From NCBI RefSeq assembly GCF_000342005.1, contig NZ_AOHO01000026.1, forward strand, positions 105,958-169,957: DNA of 64,000 nucleotides, given 5' to 3'. The DNA comes from Amycolatopsis decaplanina DSM 44594 (GTDB taxonomy: Bacteria > Actinomycetota > Actinomycetes > Mycobacteriales > Pseudonocardiaceae). Below are positions 26,128 through 36,640 of this stretch, in pieces. The notes under the pieces are model-generated. The model did not search any database. It had not been told where the DNA came from and saw only the letters and a list, made by a program, of their open reading frames with translations. Within the stretch, counting starts at the first letter, position 1, and the number at the start of each line of letters is the position of its first letter. Position numbers and translations under genes: made by a program.

Positions 26128-27651
26128 ATGGCCAAGTACGCGGCACCGAACACCGAAGGCAGCGTCGTCAGCTACGAGTCGCGCTACGACCACTACATCG
26201 GGGGCGAGTACGTACCGCCCGCGAGCGGTCAGTACTTCGAGAACCCGACCCCGGTGACCGGCCAGGTGTTCACCGAGGTCGCCCGCGGCACCGCCGCCGA
26301 CATCGACCGCGCGCTCGACGCGGCCGAAGGCGCGGCCGGGGCGTGGGGCCGGACGTCGGTGGACGAGCGGTCGAACGTGCTGCTCAAGATCGCCGACCGG
26401 ATGGAACAGCACCTCGAGGCGATCGCCGTCGCCGAATCGTGGGAGAACGGCAAGCCGGTCCGCGAGACCCTCGCCGCCGACATCCCCCTGGCGATCGACC
26501 ACTTCCGCTACTTCGCCGGCGCACTGCGCGCCCAGGAGGGCGGAATCTCCCAGATCGACGACAGCACCGTCGCGTACCACTTCCACGAGCCGCTCGGCGT
26601 CGTCGGCCAGATCATCCCGTGGAACTTCCCGTTGCTGATGGCGGTCTGGAAGCTCGCGCCCGCACTCGCCGCCGGCAACGCGATCGTGCTCAAACCCGCC
26701 GAGCAGACCCCGGCGTCCATTCATCTGCTGCTTTCGCTCATCGGCGACCTGATCCCGCCGGGTGTGCTGAACATCGTCAACGGCTTCGGCGTCGAAGCGG
26801 GCAAGCCGCTCGCGTCGAGCAACCGCGTGCGGAAGGTCGCGTTCACCGGCGAGACCACCACCGGACGGCTGATCCTGCAGTACGCCAGCGAGAACATCAT
26901 CCCGGTCACCGTCGAACTCGGCGGCAAGAGCCCGAACATCTTCTTCGACGACGTCGCCGCGGCCAACGACGCCTTCTACGACAAGGCGCAGGAAGGGTTC
27001 GCGCTCTTCGCGCTGAACCAGGGCGAGGTCTGCACGTGCCCGTCGCGGGCGCTGATCCAGTCCGGCATCTACGACCGGTTCCTCGGCGACGCCGTCGAGC
27101 GGGTCAAGAAGATCAAGCAGGGTCACCCGCTCGACACCGAGACGCAGATCGGCGCGCAGGCCTCCAACGACCAGCTGGAGAAGATCCTTTCCTACATCGA
27201 CATCGGCGTGAAGGAAGGGGCGAAGATCCTCACCGGCGGTGAGCGCAGCGACCTCGGCGGCGAACTTTCCGGCGGGTACTACGTGCAGCCGACGGTCTTC
27301 GAGGGCGACAACAAGATGCGGATCTTCCAAGAAGAGATCTTCGGCCCGGTCGTCTCGGTGGCGAAGTTCGACGACTACGCCGACGCGCTGAAGATCGCCA
27401 ACGACACGCTGTACGGCCTCGGCGCCGGTGTCTGGTCGCGCGACGGCAACACCGCCTACCGCGCCGGCCGCGACATCCAGGCGGGCCGGGTGTGGGTCAA
27501 CAACTACCACGCCTACCCGGCGCACGCGGCCTTCGGCGGCTACAAGGCCTCCGGGATCGGGCGCGAGAACCACAAGATGATGCTGGACCACTACCAGCAG
27601 ACCAAGAACATGCTGGTGTCCTATTCGGACAGTGCGCTCGGGTTCTTCTGA
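26128..27651 (+). CDS. NAD+-dependent aldehyde dehydrogenase (ExaC/AldB-like)
   Basis: The 507-residue enzyme should oxidise acetaldehyde or other small aldehydes to acids. It shows [20 protein letters not shown] (cofactor site), [23 protein letters not shown] with the general base Glu, and the catalytic cysteine in [13 protein letters not shown], ending in the LGFF typical of ExaC-like enzymes. A GGCAGGAAAG ribosome site precedes the ATG. Its TGA overlaps the DUF779 start by 1 nt. Divergence from a GAF regulator suggests induction by substrate. Confidence 0.93.
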   Translation: MAKYAAPNTEGSVVSYESRYDHYIGGEYVPPASGQYFENPTPVTGQVFTEVARGTAADIDRALDAAEGAAGAWGRTSVDERSNVLLKIADRMEQHLEAIAVAESWENGKPVRETLAADIPLAIDHFRYFAGALRAQEGGISQIDDSTVAYHFHEPLGVVGQIIPWNFPLLMAVWKLAPALAAGNAIVLKPAEQTPASIHLLLSLIGDLIPPGVLNIVNGFGVEAGKPLASSNRVRKVAFTGETTTGRLILQYASENIIPVTVELGGKSPNIFFDDVAAANDAFYDKAQEGFALFALNQGEVCTCPSRALIQSGIYDRFLGDAVERVKKIKQGHPLDTETQIGAQASNDQLEKILSYIDIGVKEGAKILTGGERSDLGGELSGGYYVQPTVFEGDNKMRIFQEEIFGPVVSVAKFDDYADALKIANDTLYGLGAGVWSRDGNTAYRAGRDIQAGRVWVNNYHAYPAHAAFGGYKASGIGRENHKMMLDHYQQTKNMLVSYSDSALGFF

Positions 27652-28034
27652 TGGCCGAGCGGGTCGGCTTGACACCGGCCGCCGCGGATCTGCTGCGGCG
27701 GCTGGTTTCACTCCACGGGAGGGTGATGTTCCACCAGTCCGGCGGATGCTGCGACGGGAGCGCCCCGATGTGCTACCCGGCGGGCGAATTCCGCACCGGG
27801 GCGTCCGATGTCCACCTTGGTGACCTGAGCGTCGAAGGCATCGACGACGTTCCGGTGTGGATGTCGGGGCCCCAGTTCGAGTACTGGAAGCACACGCATC
27901 TGACCATCGACGTCGTCCCCGGCCGGGGAAGCGGATTCTCCTTGGAGGCGCCGGAAGGAGTCCGCTTCCTGGTCCGGTCCCGGCTGTTCAGCGACGAGGA
28001 ATCGGCTGAGCTGAACGGCCCAGCAACGCGATGA
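27651..28034 (+). CDS. DUF779 family protein
   Basis: The 127-residue protein has the DUF779 pattern HQSGGCCDGSAPMCYPAGEF, a Cys-rich loop with a Cys pair and a third Cys that could bind metal, then WMSGPQFEYWKHTHLTIDVV and GFSLEAPEGVRFLVRSR. Genes of this family commonly follow ExaC-type aldehyde dehydrogenases (Rv0458-Rv0459 in M. tuberculosis); here TGATG couples them. The role is unknown; handling of the aldehyde product or a metal is plausible. Its 3' end overlaps the convergent DinB-type gene by 47 bp. Confidence 0.88.
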   Translation: MAERVGLTPAAADLLRRLVSLHGRVMFHQSGGCCDGSAPMCYPAGEFRTGASDVHLGDLSVEGIDDVPVWMSGPQFEYWKHTHLTIDVVPGRGSGFSLEAPEGVRFLVRSRLFSDEESAELNGPATR

Positions 28035-28560
28035 GCGCCTCGCCCGGCCCGGCGCCCGGCGGCGCCTCGACAGCGTGGTCGAAGGCGCCGCCGGGGTCGC
28101 GCACCGGCATCACATCGGGGTAGCGGCCCGCCACCTTCAACGCGGCCGTCGCGAGTTCGTCGTCCCAGCGGTGTTCACGCCCCAGGGCGGTATCGAGGTC
28201 CCAGCCGTGGGTGAGCGTGTCGACGAACAGCACGGCCAAGGCGTTCTTCCCGGGGAGCGGGCCGAAGGTCCCGAAGTCGAAGGTCTTTTCCAGCGCCTGG
28301 GCGTCGAAGGCATCGAGGAACTCGGAGGAACTCTCCGCGTAGGACCTGGCGAGGTCGCCGTCCGTCGTCGGCCGGGTCTTCCTGGCGCGGCCGGACGCCT
28401 GCGCGGCGCGGTGCTCGTTGTTGTCGATCAGGTGTTTCACGATGTCGCGGACGGTCCACTCGGCACAGGGCGTCGAGCGGTCCCAGTCGTCCGCGCCGAT
28501 TCCGGCGATCGTGGCTCCGGTGGCGTGATGGGCCCGGGTCGTGAGTGCGATGAGATCCAT
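27988..28560 (-). CDS. TIGR03086-type maleylpyruvate isomerase / DinB-fold metal-binding protein
   Basis: The 190-residue protein has the actinobacterial TIGR03086 signature: WDRSTPCAEWTVRDIVKHLI near residue 26 (His ligand) and LFVDTLTHGWDLDTALGRE (second His). This four-helix DinB-like fold often uses mycothiol as partner. The actual substrate is unknown. It is divergent from the MOSC gene with only 40 bp between starts, so the two share a control region. Confidence 0.85.
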   Translation of the reverse strand: MDLIALTTRAHHATGATIAGIGADDWDRSTPCAEWTVRDIVKHLIDNNEHRAAQASGRARKTRPTTDGDLARSYAESSSEFLDAFDAQALEKTFDFGTFGPLPGKNALAVLFVDTLTHGWDLDTALGREHRWDDELATAALKVAGRYPDVMPVRDPGGAFDHAVEAPPGAGPGEALIALLGRSAQPIPRR

Positions 28561-28573
28561 GGCGGCAATGTAT

Positions 28574-28585
28574 ACGAACGATCGT
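28574..28585. promoter_or_regulatory. Possible TetR operator ACGAACGATCGT
   Basis: This site contains the perfect 8-bp palindrome ACGATCGT and lies in the 40-bp divergent region before the MOSC-TetR operon, immediately upstream of the MOSC -10 box. It resembles short TetR operators, but the flanking arms are not symmetric. Confidence 0.3.
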
Positions 28586-28587
28586 GC

Positions 28588-28593
28588 TATCTT
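28588..28593 (+). promoter_or_regulatory. -10-like hexamer TATCTT, possible leaderless start
   Basis: TATCTT ends 7 nt before the MOSC GTG, with no room for a ribosome site. Confidence 0.4.
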
Positions 28594-28600
28594 CTAGGGT

Positions 28601-29296
28601 GTGAGCACTCTCGAAGTGAACGAAGTCTTCGTAGGACGGCCGTCCGTGCTGGGGACGAAGCGTGACGTCCCGGTGTACAGCGCCATCGCGAAGTCGCGTG
28701 TGGAGACACCCTTCCTGAAGCTGGACGAGATCAACCTGGCCGGCGATGACCAGGCGGATCGCACCGTCCACGGCGGTGTCGACAAGGCTGTCTACGTCTA
28801 CCCGGCGACGCACTACGCCGCCTGGTCGGAGCAGGGATTCCCGGTGGTCGCGGGCGACTTCGGGGAGAACGCCTCGGTGACGGGCGCCGACGAATACGAC
28901 GTCCGCATCGGCGACGTCTGGGCCTGGGGAGAGGCGCTGGTCCAGGTCTCGCAGCCGCGCACGCCGTGTTTCAAGCTCGCGATGAAGACCGGGCGCAAGG
29001 ACGTCATCCCGGCGATGATCGATTCCGGTCGCAGTGGCTGGTACCTCCGGGTGCTGCGGACGGGCGAGGTGCCCACTTCGGGGCGCATGACGCTCAAAGA
29101 ACGCGATCCGGTGAACCCGACGATCGCCGAGGTGTACGTCGCGTCGTTCACCAACGTCGCCCGGCTGGACGACGATCGCCGCGACGCGTACTGGGCGCTG
29201 CTGGACCGGGTGCTCGCGGCGCCGTCGCTTTCCCGGCAGTACCGTGACGGCCTGGAAACGGCGAAAAGGCGGCGAGGGGAATGGAATGCCGGTTGA
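28601..29296 (+). CDS. MOSC domain protein (YiiM-like)
   Basis: The 231-residue protein has the MOSC core: DQADRTVHGGVDKAVYVYP, then FGENASVTG, a short beta region with GDVWAWGEALVQVSQPRTPC in which the conserved Cys ends the PRxPC motif, and a carboxy-terminal helical 3-alpha part as in YiiM. MOSC proteins move or reduce sulfur or nitrogen groups using molybdenum cofactor; YiiM-like ones reduce N-hydroxylated compounds. It begins at GTG and overlaps the TetR start by 11 nt. Confidence 0.88.
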   Translation: MSTLEVNEVFVGRPSVLGTKRDVPVYSAIAKSRVETPFLKLDEINLAGDDQADRTVHGGVDKAVYVYPATHYAAWSEQGFPVVAGDFGENASVTGADEYDVRIGDVWAWGEALVQVSQPRTPCFKLAMKTGRKDVIPAMIDSGRSGWYLRVLRTGEVPTSGRMTLKERDPVNPTIAEVYVASFTNVARLDDDRRDAYWALLDRVLAAPSLSRQYRDGLETAKRRRGEWNAG

Positions 29297-29894
29297 CGGC
29301 CGGGTGGCCAGGGGCGACGCGACGAGGCGGATCGTGCTGCGGCGCGCGGTCGACATCGCGTCCGTCGAAGGGCTCGACGGGTTGTCCCTCGGCAGGCTCG
29401 CCGCCGAACTGGAATTGAGCAAATCCGGGGTGTTCGCGTTGTTCGGTTCCAAGGAGGAACTGCAGCTCGCCGCGGTCGAGACGGCGAGCGCGATCTTCGC
29501 GGAGAACGTCGTCGAGCCGGCACTGAAGGTCGAGCGGGGGATCGCGCGGCTGCGCGCGCTGTGCTCGAACTGGCTCGACTACTCGGAACGCAGGGTGTTC
29601 CCGGGTGGCTGTTTCTTCTTCAACACCGGCGCCGAGTTCGACGCGCGGACCGGCCGTGTCCACGACGCGGTCGCGAACGCGAGCCGGGCCTTCGCCCAGT
29701 TCATCCGGTCCACCGCCGTCGAGGCGAGGAAGGCCGGGCACCTGCGTGAGTCCGTCGACGTGAACCGGCTGGCCTTCGAACTGAACGCGCTCGGCCGGGC
29801 CGCGAACGCCGATTCGGTGATGTTCGGCGGCACGGAGCCCTACGCGCTGGCCCGTGCCGCCATCACCGCCCGCCTCGACGCCGCGGCGAGCTGA
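29286..29894 (+). CDS. TetR-family transcriptional regulator
   Basis: The 202-residue protein has a TetR helix-turn-helix (RRIVLRRAVDIASVEGLDG, then LGRLAAELELSKSGVFALFG) and a carboxy-terminal domain with YSERRVFPGGCFFFNTGAEF, a signature of the TetR_C_39 group. The ATG at 29286 follows GAGGGGA and overlaps the MOSC gene. It probably regulates its own operon and perhaps the divergent DinB-type gene. Confidence 0.88.
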   Translation: MPVDGRVARGDATRRIVLRRAVDIASVEGLDGLSLGRLAAELELSKSGVFALFGSKEELQLAAVETASAIFAENVVEPALKVERGIARLRALCSNWLDYSERRVFPGGCFFFNTGAEFDARTGRVHDAVANASRAFAQFIRSTAVEARKAGHLRESVDVNRLAFELNALGRAANADSVMFGGTEPYALARAAITARLDAAAS

Positions 29895-29897
29895 CCG

Positions 29898-31478
29898 CTA
29901 CTTCCAGTCGACCTGCGTGGACCGGTAGAAGCCGATCCCCTGCTGAACCCACCGCGGGCTCTGCTTCGCCAGCCGGAGCCGATAGGCGTCCCAGGTCCGG
30001 GAATCCTTCGGCGACCAGCCGATCTCGGCGTAACCCGGCAGCCTCGGGAACGCCATGAACTCGATGTCCTCACTGGTCACGAGCGTTTCCGACCACAGCG
30101 GCGCCTCGACGCCGATGACGTTCTTCTCCGTCACGCCCTGCAGGTACGTGGCCGGATCCCAGTCGTACCCGGTCTTGACCTCGATCAGCCCGGCCCAGCT
30201 CAGCCCGAGCGGCGTCTGCGGGTGGTACTTCATGTCCATGTAGGCCTTGTTGGCGGGCGACATCAGGATCTTGTTGCCCCGGGCCGCGGCCGCGGCGACG
30301 TTCGCGTCGGTGCCGGTCGTGCCCCAGAACTGCGGGACGGCCGAAACCGGCGGGTTCGTCTTGGCGATGTCGTGCCAGCCGGTGATCGTCTTGCCGTACT
30401 TCGCGACGATCGGCTGCACCTTCGTGGCGAAGGTCTGGTAATCCTCCGGAGTGGTCGCGTGTGCCTCGTCGCCCCCGATGTCGAGGTACTTCCCGGGGGT
30501 GATCGCCGCCAGTTCGCGGAGGACGTCGTCGACGAACTTGTAGGTGATGTCCTTGCCGATGCACAGCGAGCTGTAGCCGACCTCGATGTCCGTGCGCGGC
30601 GGCACCGCCTTGCCGTCACAGTTCAGTTCGGCGTAGGAGTGCTGGGCCGCGTTGGTGTGTCCCGGCATGTCGATCTCGGGGACGATCGTGATGTGCCGCG
30701 AAGCCGCGTAGCGCACCAGGTCCTTGTACTGCTCCTGCGTGTAGTACCCGCCGGGGCCGCCGCCGACGGCCGTCTGCCCGCCCACGGTCGCCAGTTTCGG
30801 CCAGCTCTTGATCTCGATCCGCCAGCCCTGGTCGTCGCTCAGGTGCAGGTGGAGTGTGTTGATCTTGTACTGCGCGATCTGGTCGATGTAGAGCTTGACC
30901 TGCGCCGGTGTGAAGAAGTGCCGGGCGACGTCGAGCATCGCGCCGCGGTAGCCGAAGCGCGGGTAGTCGAGCACCGTGCCGCCCGAGACCACCCACGAAC
31001 GCTTCTGGACGGTCTTCGCCTCGATCTCCGAGGGGAGCAGCTGGCGCAGTGTCTGCACGCCGGAGAACAGGCCCTCGTCGGTGTTCGCCCGCAAGGTCAC
31101 GCCGGACGGCGACACCTTGAGCTGATAGCCCTCGGTGCCGACGCGGTCGCTCGCGTGGCCCGTTTCGAGCGAGATGGCGGGGCCACCGCCGCGGTGGCCG
31201 GTGACGACGGGCAGCCGGTAGCCGGTGGCGGGCCGGAGCAGCCCGGCCAGGTACTCGGCGACCTGCTTTCCGTCGCGGTCGGTGCGGATGACGGTCGCGG
31301 GGCCGAGGCGGAAGTTCGCGCGGGGGTCGGGTTTCGCGTCGACCGGCGCGGGGATGACGTCGGTGACGGTCCGTTCGGCCTTCGCGTGCTGCGCCGCGCT
31401 CGCCGTCGCGGGCAGGCCGAGCGTCACGAGGCTCAGGACGGCCACGCCGAGCACGGTCGTGGACAGGCGTTTACTCAT
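29898..31478 (-). CDS. Secreted beta-N-acetylhexosaminidase, GH20
   Basis: The 526-residue enzyme has a signal peptide (ending ASAAQ near residue 29), a GH20b domain (about 40-165) and a GH20 catalytic barrel with RGAMLDVARHFF, HLHLSDDQGWRIEIK, PEIDMPGHTNAA and the catalytic Asp-Glu pair in DIGGDEAHATT. It releases N-acetylglucosamine from chitin or cell-wall oligomers outside the cell. The ATG at 31478 has a strong CGGAGGTG ribosome site. A DasR-like box lies 41 bp upstream. It ends 3 bp from the convergent TetR stop. Confidence 0.93.
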   Translation of the reverse strand: MSKRLSTTVLGVAVLSLVTLGLPATASAAQHAKAERTVTDVIPAPVDAKPDPRANFRLGPATVIRTDRDGKQVAEYLAGLLRPATGYRLPVVTGHRGGGPAISLETGHASDRVGTEGYQLKVSPSGVTLRANTDEGLFSGVQTLRQLLPSEIEAKTVQKRSWVVSGGTVLDYPRFGYRGAMLDVARHFFTPAQVKLYIDQIAQYKINTLHLHLSDDQGWRIEIKSWPKLATVGGQTAVGGGPGGYYTQEQYKDLVRYAASRHITIVPEIDMPGHTNAAQHSYAELNCDGKAVPPRTDIEVGYSSLCIGKDITYKFVDDVLRELAAITPGKYLDIGGDEAHATTPEDYQTFATKVQPIVAKYGKTITGWHDIAKTNPPVSAVPQFWGTTGTDANVAAAAARGNKILMSPANKAYMDMKYHPQTPLGLSWAGLIEVKTGYDWDPATYLQGVTEKNVIGVEAPLWSETLVTSEDIEFMAFPRLPGYAEIGWSPKDSRTWDAYRLRLAKQSPRWVQQGIGFYRSTQVDWK

Positions 31479-31518
31479 GGAGCACCTCCGGTCGGGGAAC
31501 TGGAGACTCTCTTCTCTT

Positions 31519-31534
31519 AGAGGTATAGACCAAT
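31519..31534 (-). promoter_or_regulatory. DasR (dre)-like operator upstream of GH20
   Basis: On the minus strand this reads ATTGGTCTATACCTCT, matching 13 of 16 positions of the DasR box A(C/G)TGGTCTAGACCA(C/G)T, including the TGGTCTA/ACC core. In streptomycetes DasR represses N-acetylglucosamine uptake and chitin genes until amino-sugar phosphate builds up, which fits a hexosaminidase. Confidence 0.6.
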
Positions 31535-31586
31535 AGGGCAAACGCGACAACACCCGATCGGACCAGTACGCCGTTCCGATCACCGG

Positions 31587-33458
<1,872 letters not shown>

Positions 33459-33640
33459 CGAATGCTCCTTCGCGCTCGGGTACCGGACCATCATGGACTT
33501 CCGGCCGAGCTCATGCCCGGTGGTAACGGCAGGGAGACGGCCGCGACAACCCGGCAACCCCGCGAGGGCATGGAGCGTCCTAAGCTGAACTAGGAAAAAA
33601 CCGCCGGAAACGGCCTCGACAAGCTAGGGGAGCAGGGTCC

Positions 33641-35413
33641 ATGGGACTAGCGAGCGCGCTGCTGTCGTTCGCGCACAGCCTCTTCGGACCCGGGATCTGG
33701 CCCGGGGACTGGGTGTGGGCGACGAGCACCGCGGGAGCGCTGGTCGCGCTGCTGCCCGCGCTGGGAGCGATGGTCGTCGCGATCGTCCGCAAGGGCACCG
33801 GCAACCGCTACGACGTGGTGACCCTGTCCATCTTCGGCGGGATCGGCGTCGTCGCGGTCTTCCTGCTGCCGTGGCTGCTGGCAACCGGCGTTTCGCAGAC
33901 CTATCAGGAAGCCGCCTCGTCGAAGTCGGGCGGTGAATCCGGCTTCTCCGGCAGCGACCTGTCGACCTTCAACACCGACTACAGTCCGCTGATCGGGAAG
34001 CAGAGCGAGTACCTCGGCCGCGGCCAGAACGTGTACGAGGTCCTGTTCTATCCGAACGGGATGCAGCTGAGCTACATCTTCTACCTGATCCTGCTGGTCG
34101 GCCTGCCCGCGCTGTCGCTGCTGTTCGTCATGCTGCAGGCGCGCACAGCGTTCCGCCGCGGGCCGAAGTGGCCTTCGCGGTTCTTCTGGATCCCGTTCGT
34201 GCTGATGGTGCTGGCCAGCGTCGGCATGGGCGCGAACACCGCCGTGCACTTCTGGCTCGGTTTCCTGCCGTTCAGCGTGCTGGGCCTGATCCCGGTCGCG
34301 CTGGTCGGCCCGCCGCCGTGGTCGGTGATCAACCGGCCGGACCCGCAGCCCCGGCAGAAGATCGAGCCGTACCGCCCGGAGCCGCCCGCCCCGAAGCCGC
34401 AACAGCAGCTGCCGCCCCCGCCCGCCAAGCAGTACCCGGCGACCGCGCTGGCGCAGGCACCCGAACCTCCCGCCCTGGCCGCGGCCCCCGGGCCGATCCC
34501 GCCGCCTCCGGGTTCCCGCAACTCCGGCGGCAGCCGCTACAAGCGCGTCCGCAGGCTCGGCCACGGTGGCTTCGGCACCGTCTGGGAAGCGGTCGACACC
34601 CAGCTCAACCGCACTGTCGCGCTGAAGATCGCGCACGCGCCGGACCGGGACACCGAAGAGCGGATGCAGCGCGAGGCCAGGGCTCTGGCCGTGGTGAACC
34701 ACCCCAACTGCGTCCGCGTGTACGACCTCGTCGAGGAACCCGATGGGCTCGCGCTGGTCATGGAGTACCTCGAAGGACGCTCACTGGCCGAGATCGTCGA
34801 CTCGCAGGGCCCGCTCGACGACATCGCCGCCGGACGGCTCTGGTCGACCATGGCGGGCGCGCTCGCCGCGGCGCACGAGAAGGGTGTGCTGCACCGTGAC
34901 CTCAAGCCGTCGAACATCATCCTCGACCGCAACGGGCTCGCCCACCTCATCGACTTCGGCATCGCCCGCAGTCAGGGCGACTCGAAGATGACCGCGACCG
35001 GGATGATGATCGGCACGCCGGACTTCGTCGCTCCCGAGCAGGCGATGGGCTCCCCGGCCAGCCCGGCGTCGGACGCCTGGCAGCTCGCCGCGACGGTCAG
35101 CTACGCCCTCTCGGGCCAGCCACCGCGCGGCACCCGGGAGACCCCGATGGCCGCGCTGATGGCCGCCGCCCGTGCCGAGCCGGTGTCGAAGCTGCCGAAC
35201 CGCAGCGCGCACGCCCGGATCCTCATCGCGTCGCTCGACCAGGAGCCCCGCCGCCGTCCGACGCTCACCGCCGTGCGACGCGACGTCGAAGGCTGGCTCG
35301 CTCGTGCGGGCAAGTCGCCGGACGGTCCGGTGACCCAGATCGTGCCGCGTCACCCCGCGCAGCGGCAATCGCAGCCCCACCAGCAGCCGCAGCCCCAGCG
35401 CCACCCGCGCTGA
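33641..35413 (+). CDS. Membrane Ser/Thr protein kinase with amino-terminal multi-helix domain
   Basis: The 590-residue protein places the kinase last. Residues 1-225 hold about five membrane helices (near 25-50, 60-83, 143-166, 182-200, 203-222) with an 60-residue outer loop rich in Ser/Gly; a Pro/Gln-rich linker spans 230-295; and a Hanks-type kinase spans about 300-545, with GHGGFGTVWE, Lys329 in VALKIA, HRDLKPSNIIL at 418-428, IDFG at 437-440 and GTPDFVAPEQ. A Gln/Pro/His-rich tail follows. Actinobacterial PknB-like kinases normally have the kinase first and one membrane helix. A GGGGAGCAGG ribosome site precedes the ATG. Confidence 0.9.
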   Translation: MGLASALLSFAHSLFGPGIWPGDWVWATSTAGALVALLPALGAMVVAIVRKGTGNRYDVVTLSIFGGIGVVAVFLLPWLLATGVSQTYQEAASSKSGGESGFSGSDLSTFNTDYSPLIGKQSEYLGRGQNVYEVLFYPNGMQLSYIFYLILLVGLPALSLLFVMLQARTAFRRGPKWPSRFFWIPFVLMVLASVGMGANTAVHFWLGFLPFSVLGLIPVALVGPPPWSVINRPDPQPRQKIEPYRPEPPAPKPQQQLPPPPAKQYPATALAQAPEPPALAAAPGPIPPPPGSRNSGGSRYKRVRRLGHGGFGTVWEAVDTQLNRTVALKIAHAPDRDTEERMQREARALAVVNHPNCVRVYDLVEEPDGLALVMEYLEGRSLAEIVDSQGPLDDIAAGRLWSTMAGALAAAHEKGVLHRDLKPSNIILDRNGLAHLIDFGIARSQGDSKMTATGMMIGTPDFVAPEQAMGSPASPASDAWQLAATVSYALSGQPPRGTRETPMAALMAAARAEPVSKLPNRSAHARILIASLDQEPRRRPTLTAVRRDVEGWLARAGKSPDGPVTQIVPRHPAQRQSQPHQQPQPQRHPR

Positions 35414-35423
35414 CCTGCGAAAA

Positions 35424-35491
35424 GAGAGCAAGGGACCTTTGCTGTCGTTGGTTAGTGCGCTAACGAACGACAGGAAAGGTCCCTTGCTCTC
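35424..35491. terminator. Long bidirectional terminator hairpin
   Basis: The 17-bp arms GAGAGCAAGGGACCTTT (35424-35440) and its complement (35475-35491) are perfect, and after single mismatches the stem continues with CTGTCGTT/AACGACAG and GTTAG/CTAAC around a TGCG loop. It separates the convergent kinase and lipoprotein genes. The core AGCAAGGGACCTTTGCT recurs in the hairpin after prs at the window end. Confidence 0.85.
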
Positions 35492-35493
35492 CC

Positions 35494-36054
35494 TCAGTCG
35501 ACGACGACCCAGGTCCCGCCGCGCCAAGCCATGGTGAACGTCTTGGGCTCGGCCGCCATCATCGCGATCTGCGGCGCGATCGAGGCCGGCGGGACGACGA
35601 CCTTGTCCGGCCCTTTGCTCTGGAGCTTCGCCCGGTCGACGCGGATGGCCTTCAGCTTCTTGAGGTCGTCGTCCGAGAGCATCCCGAACTGCACCGGGGT
35701 GAGGTCGCGGCACTCCTTCATCCCGCCGTCGAACGCCGGACCGGTGATCCGGCAGACCGTTTCGAGATCCTTGGCGCCCAGGGCGTGGAAGTACTCCTCC
35801 ATCACGCTCGCCGCCCCGTCCGGGCTGTGCGCCACCGCGCCGCCGGTGGCGGGCTTGGTGGCCTCGGAGACGGTCGCCACGGTCGCCGAAGGCCGCGAAG
35901 CACTGGGTTGTGCCGAGCTGGTGATCGGCGCTTCCGAGGTGCTGGGAACGGCCGAAGTCTGCGGCGACGCGGTTCCAGGCGTCTGCTCCTCGCATCCCGC
36001 GATCAAGAACAACGCCGCGGCCGCGCAGGCCGCTCCGAGCGGTCGGATCGTCAT
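35494..36054 (-). CDS. Putative lipoprotein of unknown function
   Basis: The 186-residue protein has a lipoprotein signal peptide (MTIRPLG, hydrophobic run, lipobox LIAGC), a Thr/Ser/Pro-rich linker (about 25-80), and a compact carboxy domain (ASVMEEYFHALGAKDLETVC onward) resembling small NTF2-like domains, with two Cys (VCRI, ECRD) that may form a disulfide. The ATG at 36054 has a GGGGG ribosome site; 18 codons further upstream lack one. The function is not known. Confidence 0.75.
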   Translation of the reverse strand: MTIRPLGAACAAAALFLIAGCEEQTPGTASPQTSAVPSTSEAPITSSAQPSASRPSATVATVSEATKPATGGAVAHSPDGAASVMEEYFHALGAKDLETVCRITGPAFDGGMKECRDLTPVQFGMLSDDDLKKLKAIRVDRAKLQSKGPDKVVVPPASIAPQIAMMAAEPKTFTMAWRGGTWVVVD

Positions 36055-36131
36055 GATGCCCCCTGTCGGACTGCTGTTGACCAGGGAAGAGTAACAACTC
36101 TCATCCAAGTGTCACACCTGAATCGGGGAAA

Positions 36132-36555
36132 TCAGCCGTCACCGGTGATCAGGTCCACCATCGACACCGCCATGATGAGCTGAGCCGATACGCAGGTCCG
36201 CGGCATCGCTTCTGTCTTCTTGCCGACGAAGTCGACCTGCACGATCTGCCCGTTGCCGAGCTGGACACTCAGGGCACAGGCCCCCTTGGTGCTCACGAGA
36301 CCGAGCGGCTGGAGGTCCGGTTTGATCGACTCCAGCCAGGCGCAGCCCTCTTCGCCCTGTTTCACGGGCAGGGCCAGCGGCTGGTCGAGCACCTGGTCAC
36401 TGAACCCCGACCCCGTCTGCGGGCGGTTCGTACCGCGGGAACTTCGCATCGCTCGCGCCCGGTGCCGAGCCTTCGCGGAAGGCCTTGCCGTCGGCGGCGC
36501 CGGAGCACCCGGTGAGCAGGAGAGCGATGGCCACGAAATACGGCCAACGAGACAT
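36132..36555 (-). pseudogene. DUF3558-like lipoprotein gene split by a frameshift
   Basis: Starting at the ATG at 36555, one frame encodes a lipoprotein signal peptide (FVAIALLLTGCSGAADG) and about 35 mature residues, then stops (GVGVQ-stop, TGA near 36401). The neighbouring frame, open from before that point, carries the rest: SDQVLDQPLALPVKQGEEGC, then LGLVSTKGACALSVQLGNG, and a normal end at 36132. Together they make one coherent exported protein with a two-Cys pattern as in DUF3558 lipoproteins. A one-base change in the G-rich stretch around 36405-36420 (GGGGTCGGGG) would explain it. This is true decay or a homopolymer sequencing error. Confidence 0.7.
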
Positions 36556-36640
36556 GACGACCCCCGCTAGTCCTCAATTCGGACGGGAGTCTAAGCCGCT
36601 TTCCGCCGCCTCGCTGGGGGCTTGGGGCAACCGATGGTGG

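Noticed and set aside
33520..33600. S-box-like segment (GACAACCCGGCAACC) before the kinase gene
   Set aside because: It resembles part of the SAM aptamer core but lacks the GGTGCTA block and a P1 partner, and a kinase is not a plausible target.
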